Source of the DNA: an uncultured Lentibacter sp.
GTDB taxonomy: Bacteria > Pseudomonadota > Alphaproteobacteria > Rhodobacterales > Rhodobacteraceae
Reading direction: 5' to 3'
DNA length: 37,772 nt
NCBI RefSeq assembly: GCF_937123735.1
Contig: NZ_CAKZKL010000008.1
Coordinates: forward strand, 1-37,772
Shown one piece after another: positions 34,464 to 37,772 of the stretch. Every line of letters begins with the position of its first letter. Position 1 is the stretch's first letter. Below the pieces are notes generated by a model. That model was not told where the DNA came from. It did no database searches and saw only the letters and a list, made by a program, of their open reading frames with translations. The position numbers and the translations under genes are program-made.

Positions 34464-35418
34464 ACGCTTCTATCTCTTCGGCGCTGTTGCCTGTGCGCCC
34501 GTTGAGGGCATCTTGCAGCGCCTTTCCGAGCAGGGACAGATAGCTGCGTTTTGCCGGGCCATAGCGGCCAGCCTTGGCCAGCCAAGACAGGCTCTTGAGC
34601 GCGATCAGCGGCCAAAACAGCAGCGGCCCCGCGCTTTGGCGATAGGCCAGTGTTAGGTTGCGGTGGTAGAAATAGACCTTCCAGAGCGGAGAGATCAGCC
34701 GTGCGCTGTCTTGGGTGAGCGTGTTACAGTCATGCACGAAAGCCAGGGCTGGATCAAAGGCGATAAGGCCGCCGGCGCGCCGGAGCGCGAGGCAAAAGAG
34801 CACATCATCTGCGTAAATGAACAAGTCGCCGCGCGGAAAGCCGGCGCGTGTGAGCGCCCGGCGGGAGATAAACTGGCCGACAAAGGAGCCGCCATCAACC
34901 TCGGTTATGCTGCCGCGGGCGAAGGCCTGGGCCCCAAGGTGGGTGGCGGCACGGCCCTTGAACACAGCGGCAAGAAAGAGCGACGCGCGCCAGAAGGGGT
35001 TGCGCCACGGCCGGTTCATATCGCAGATGTCACCGCCTGGATAGCGCACGCCAGAGAGCCAGACATCATAGTCCTCACGCGCCCGCGCATGAAAGGCGGC
35101 CACTGTGCCGGTTGACGGGTAAGCATCATCATCCATGAGCATATACCAAGCGCTCGGGTGCTGCGCCTGCGCAAAGCGCAGGGCGGCCTCAAAGCCACCG
35201 GCGCCCCCGCTGTTCTTGGTGAGCGTGAGCCTCTTTAAGCGTGGATCGGTGAGGGTGGCGAGATAGGCGCTGGTGCCGTCGGTGGAGGCGTTGTCACAGA
35301 CGACCACGCAGGCAAGCTCCTCGCAGGAGTGCGCCAGCAGCCGTGCAAGCGTGACCTTCAGGGCAGCGCATCGGTTGTGGGTCACAACAATGGCAGTGAG
35401 GTGATTGAGGCGGTTCAC
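34402..35418 (-). CDS. Family 2 glycosyltransferase (GlfT2/rhamnosyltransferase-like)
   Basis: This is a 338-residue GT-A fold enzyme. The N-terminal strand is LTAIVVTHNRCAALKVTLARLL, then VVVCDNASTDGTSAYL, then the metal-binding MDDDAYPSTG and VDGGSFVGQFISRRALTRAG. The C-terminal part is helical with a hydrophobic stretch (SAGPLLFWPLIALKSLSWLAKAG). GTG 35418 is chosen because GGGAG lies seven bases upstream and it gives NRLNHLTAIVV; a GTG at 35475 is possible. The 3' end overlaps the kpsM tail by 62 bases in convergent fashion. The product probably adds a sugar to the exported polysaccharide; donor and acceptor are unknown. Confidence 0.88.
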   Translation of the reverse strand: MNRLNHLTAIVVTHNRCAALKVTLARLLAHSCEELACVVVCDNASTDGTSAYLATLTDPRLKRLTLTKNSGGAGGFEAALRFAQAQHPSAWYMLMDDDAYPSTGTVAAFHARAREDYDVWLSGVRYPGGDICDMNRPWRNPFWRASLFLAAVFKGRAATHLGAQAFARGSITEVDGGSFVGQFISRRALTRAGFPRGDLFIYADDVLFCLALRRAGGLIAFDPALAFVHDCNTLTQDSARLISPLWKVYFYHRNLTLAYRQSAGPLLFWPLIALKSLSWLAKAGRYGPAKRSYLSLLGKALQDALNGRTGNSAEEIEAFILPQAPANESAAKATGRKP

Positions 35419-37216
35419 GGTCTGCTCCCTCTGTTTGGGCCGGGCGCAAGCCAAGCCGTTTTCTCCAGAAATCACGCTGTGTCAGCGCGCCATAGCCCTT
35501 GCGCCAGTCTTGCTTGAGGCGGCCATAGTGCAACACCAGCTGGCAACCTGCCTTTGCGAAGCCAAGGCTGAGGGCGAGTGCCTTTCTTTTGTCATGCGCG
35601 ACGGAATAGGCCCGTTGGCCATCAGAGCTGATGTAGGTGATTTTACGCGCCCCCCAGAGCGGGCGCCGTCCACCGCGCTGGCTTGCGGGCAGGGTGATGT
35701 CTTTGCCAAAGCGCGTAAAGCCCGGCAGCAGGTGTCCGTTTAGGCTCAGTTTCATGAGGAGTCTCAGGGGCCGGCTGGCGGGGCGGGGCATAGCGACGGA
35801 GCTTTTGGTGGGGCGATCTGTCCAGCGCTCGGTTTGTGTGAGCGCGCCAATATCGGCCCGGCGCTGGGCAAGATCGGCGGTCTTTGCGAAGTGTCCGGGC
35901 CCGGCGCGCACATCCTCCAGCGCCAGAAGCGCTGCGGCAAGGGTCTCGTAATGACAGGCCAACAGGCTGCGCAGCCAGAACCGTGCGATGATCTTTGCGA
36001 GGCCCATGCGCCCGATCTCCATGGCCGGTAAGGCGAGGTGATGTGCCAGGTGAGAGCGCAGATCAAGATAGACCGTGAGCGGGCTTTCCTTCACGGGGAA
36101 ATCTTCGTCTTGATACGACAAAACCCCCGGCAGCGTGATGATGTCAAAATCATGTGCCAGAGAAAAGCTGACATCATCTCCGCGCACGAAAAACGGGAAA
36201 GGCATATGCCTGAGCGCGGCAACGCTGAAGGCAAAGAACCACCAGCCGCCATAGAAGTTGGCTGGGTTGCGTGGGGTCGTTTCAGCCTCAAGGCGCAGCA
36301 CCTGGTCTGCCCGGCGCAGATCCAGGCCCTGATGGGCCGGGCGGCAGATCATGTGAAACAGAGCGCCGTTTTCCCAGAGCCTGTGAGGCGCGGCTGCCTG
36401 GGCAACGGCTCCGGCTATGGCCACATCTGTCTTGCGCGCATAGGCCAAAAAAGCCCAACAGCGTTCGATGGCCTGCATATGGGTGGCGGCGTCGTCATCC
36501 ATGAAGAGACAATGGGTGGCGTCTTGCGCCTCGGCTTGCAGAAAGCCGCGCGCAAAGCCGCCGGAGCCACCGAGGTTTTCATTGGCAATTACGGTCACTT
36601 TATCGCTGTCTGGGCGGCGCAGGGACTGGCCGTTGTCGATGACATATAGGTGCAGATGCGGGGCACAAACCGAGGTCTTGGCAAAGCGCTCAAAGCGCTC
36701 AACGCTCTTTAAGACCTGTGCTTCGCGCTGGTAGGTGGTGATGCAAACAGCAAGCTTTGGCTGCCGCCTCGGGGCTGTCTCGGTGTGCCAGTCGGCGGCT
36801 GTGATCTGTCCTTCGGCGGAGTGGCAGCGGATTTGCACAAAAAGCAGCGCACTCTGCTGATTGGCCAGTGGCGCGAGATCAAGCGTCAAGAGGCTTGCCC
36901 CTGTCAGAGACAGCGCGTGCTTTTGAAGGGTGATGGGCTCTGCGCCATTGATCACCGCGCAAATTGCGCAGTCAAATTCGCCTTCGCCCTCCAGTTTGAG
37001 CGCCAAATCCAACAGGGGTGCGGCGCGCGCCCATTTGCCATAATTGAAGATGTTGAAATAGGTGTCTGTGCGAAGCTGGCCGCCTTGCGCGAACTGCACG
37101 GCGCGACTGCCCGAAGGCCAGCGCGCGGCACCGCTGGTGCGCAGGTAGGTGAGCGGGTTGGGGTCGAGCGTCGGGTCGGGCCAGGTAAACGACTGCAACA
37201 GACTGTGTTCGCGCAT
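35294..37216 (-). CDS. GlfT2-like galactofuranosyltransferase-type glycosyltransferase with abnormal C-terminus
   Basis: The protein is 640 residues as read. The N-terminal beta domain has RTDTYFNIFNYGKWARAA, a GlfT2 hallmark. The GT-A domain follows: KLAVCITTYQREAQVLKSVERF, then NENLGGSGGFARGF, the metal site LFMDDDAATHMQ, and FYGGWWFFAFSV with RGDDVSFSL. The family-like sequence ends near QRDFWRKRLGL, about 35445. The remaining 45 to 50 residues are a Cys/Pro/His-rich tail that runs 125 bases into the next glycosyltransferase gene. In another frame a TGA would overlap that gene's GTG as GTGA, so one base was probably lost near the 3' end. ATG 37216 is preferred over TTG 37246. GlfT2 family members polymerise galactofuranose in mycobacteria; the sugar here is unproven. 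Confidence 0.85.
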   Translation of the reverse strand: MREHSLLQSFTWPDPTLDPNPLTYLRTSGAARWPSGSRAVQFAQGGQLRTDTYFNIFNYGKWARAAPLLDLALKLEGEGEFDCAICAVINGAEPITLQKHALSLTGASLLTLDLAPLANQQSALLFVQIRCHSAEGQITAADWHTETAPRRQPKLAVCITTYQREAQVLKSVERFERFAKTSVCAPHLHLYVIDNGQSLRRPDSDKVTVIANENLGGSGGFARGFLQAEAQDATHCLFMDDDAATHMQAIERCWAFLAYARKTDVAIAGAVAQAAAPHRLWENGALFHMICRPAHQGLDLRRADQVLRLEAETTPRNPANFYGGWWFFAFSVAALRHMPFPFFVRGDDVSFSLAHDFDIITLPGVLSYQDEDFPVKESPLTVYLDLRSHLAHHLALPAMEIGRMGLAKIIARFWLRSLLACHYETLAAALLALEDVRAGPGHFAKTADLAQRRADIGALTQTERWTDRPTKSSVAMPRPASRPLRLLMKLSLNGHLLPGFTRFGKDITLPASQRGGRRPLWGARKITYISSDGQRAYSVAHDKRKALALSLGFAKAGCQLVLHYGRLKQDWRKGYGALTQRDFWRKRLGLRPAQTEGADREPPQSPHCHCCDPQPMRCPEGHACTAAGALLRGACLRGRL

Positions 37217-37365
37217 GGCCGGACCCTGGGAATTCGTTAAATACAAGTCTTACAATGCCAGCGCCTAGAGTATTGGCCCCAGATTGTCCAGCGCTTGCAA
37301 GGCGGGTGGCGATATGATCAAACCGGGTTTGTATCGAGTTCCATGGGGTCAGAGGCGAGACGTCG

Positions 37366-37772
37366 GTGATAAAATCGTTGCTCTTTCATATCGGTGACCC
37401 CAAAACCGGGACAACCTCCATTCAAGCTGCGATGCAGGCAAGGGCCTGGCAAGCGCCATCTCTCCAGCTTGCTGTGCAGCCTGAGACCAATGCATCGGCT
37501 TTGGCCAATTCGATCCATCCCGGCAAGGGCAATGCGCACAAGCGCCAGACCCATTTTGCACGCAAGGCGGCATGGGCGTGCGAAGAGACGGCCGATCTGG
37601 GGCTTGTCTCAGCCGAGTTTTTTGCCGGCGTCAGGCCCGGCGCTTTGAAAGCCGCGCTTCACGAATTTCTGCCCGAGCAGGCGGCACAGACCCGGATTTT
37701 GGGCTATGCGCGCGGCCATGCGGAGCGGTTTTTATCGGTTTACGCACAGCGGGTGAAAACCGGCAGCTTCAG
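37366..37772 (+). CDS. Sulfotransferase-like P-loop protein, truncated by the window edge
   Basis: An open frame of 135 codons runs off the right end. It starts at GTG 37366 after AGAGGCGA and reads IKSLLFHIGDPKTGTTSIQAAM. The PKTGTTS loop near residue 12 is the 5'-phosphosulfate-binding loop typical of bacterial sulfotransferase-like proteins that modify polysaccharides. Later RILGYARGHAERFLSVYAQRVK fits the family's second conserved region (R-x-P/G-x-x-R-x-x-S-x-Y). It is divergent from the GlfT2-like gene with a 149-base gap. The rest of the gene is outside the window, so the family call is moderate. Confidence 0.7.
   Translation, partial: MIKSLLFHIGDPKTGTTSIQAAMQARAWQAPSLQLAVQPETNASALANSIHPGKGNAHKRQTHFARKAAWACEETADLGLVSAEFFAGVRPGALKAALHEFLPEQAAQTRILGYARGHAERFLSVYAQRVKTGSF

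Overview
The window looks like the chromosome of a marine alphaproteobacterium of the Rhodobacteraceae (Roseobacter group). The signs are GC-rich codon use, a petABC operon whose Rieske protein starts exactly as in Rhodobacter, a TPP-riboswitch-controlled thiBPQ operon, KpsE/KpsT/KpsM-type polysaccharide export genes, and large RTX proteins. I saw no rRNA, tRNA, CRISPR array, transposase or phage gene. The family placement is inferred from remembered protein families, not from a search.

Layout, left to right. (1) 1-2082: the 3' part of a DegT-type aminotransferase gene, divergent from a chimeric gene whose 5' third is MmgE/PrpD and whose 3' part is the CcdA membrane protein, followed by a thioredoxin-fold partner. 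(2) 2077-4138 (minus): AEC-family permease and chorismate synthase. (3) 4418-14506: a catabolic acyl-CoA island with thiolase, two pairs of acyl-CoA dehydrogenases, enoyl-CoA hydratase, an acid-CoA ligase, a divergent nitroreductase and a nitronate-monooxygenase-like flavoprotein. Together they could activate an organic acid and take it through beta-oxidation; the substrate cannot be read from the sequence. (4) 14601-17919: TPP riboswitch and thiBPQ thiamine uptake genes. (5) 18062-19276 (minus): MFS transporter. (6) 19652-22355 (minus): cytochrome bc1 operon petABC with a clear terminator. (7) 22710-25410 (minus): PhnD-like binding protein, GST, PaiB-like FMN-binding protein, second GST. (8) 25599-26612: galE. 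(9) 26680-31531 (minus): serralysin-type metalloprotease and a long RTX protein, both apparently type I secretion substrates. (10) 31654-37772: surface polysaccharide locus with kpsT, kpsE, kpsM, two GlfT2-like glycosyltransferases and the start of a sulfotransferase-like gene.

The most unusual points are structural. The PrpD and CcdA halves are joined inside a short stretch that both parents probably share, so the join is either an assembly error or a real illegitimate recombination. In the polysaccharide locus three neighbouring genes appear damaged. kpsE has an N-terminal extension cut off by what looks like one missing base in a C6A6 tract, kpsM has an in-frame TAG followed by its remaining conserved sequence and a normal stop, and the first glycosyltransferase reads 125 bases into the next gene. 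This could be locus decay, phase variation or sequencing error, and raw reads would tell. I found no convincing wholly new system; the noncoding repeats near thiQ and petA are recorded as minor unknowns.
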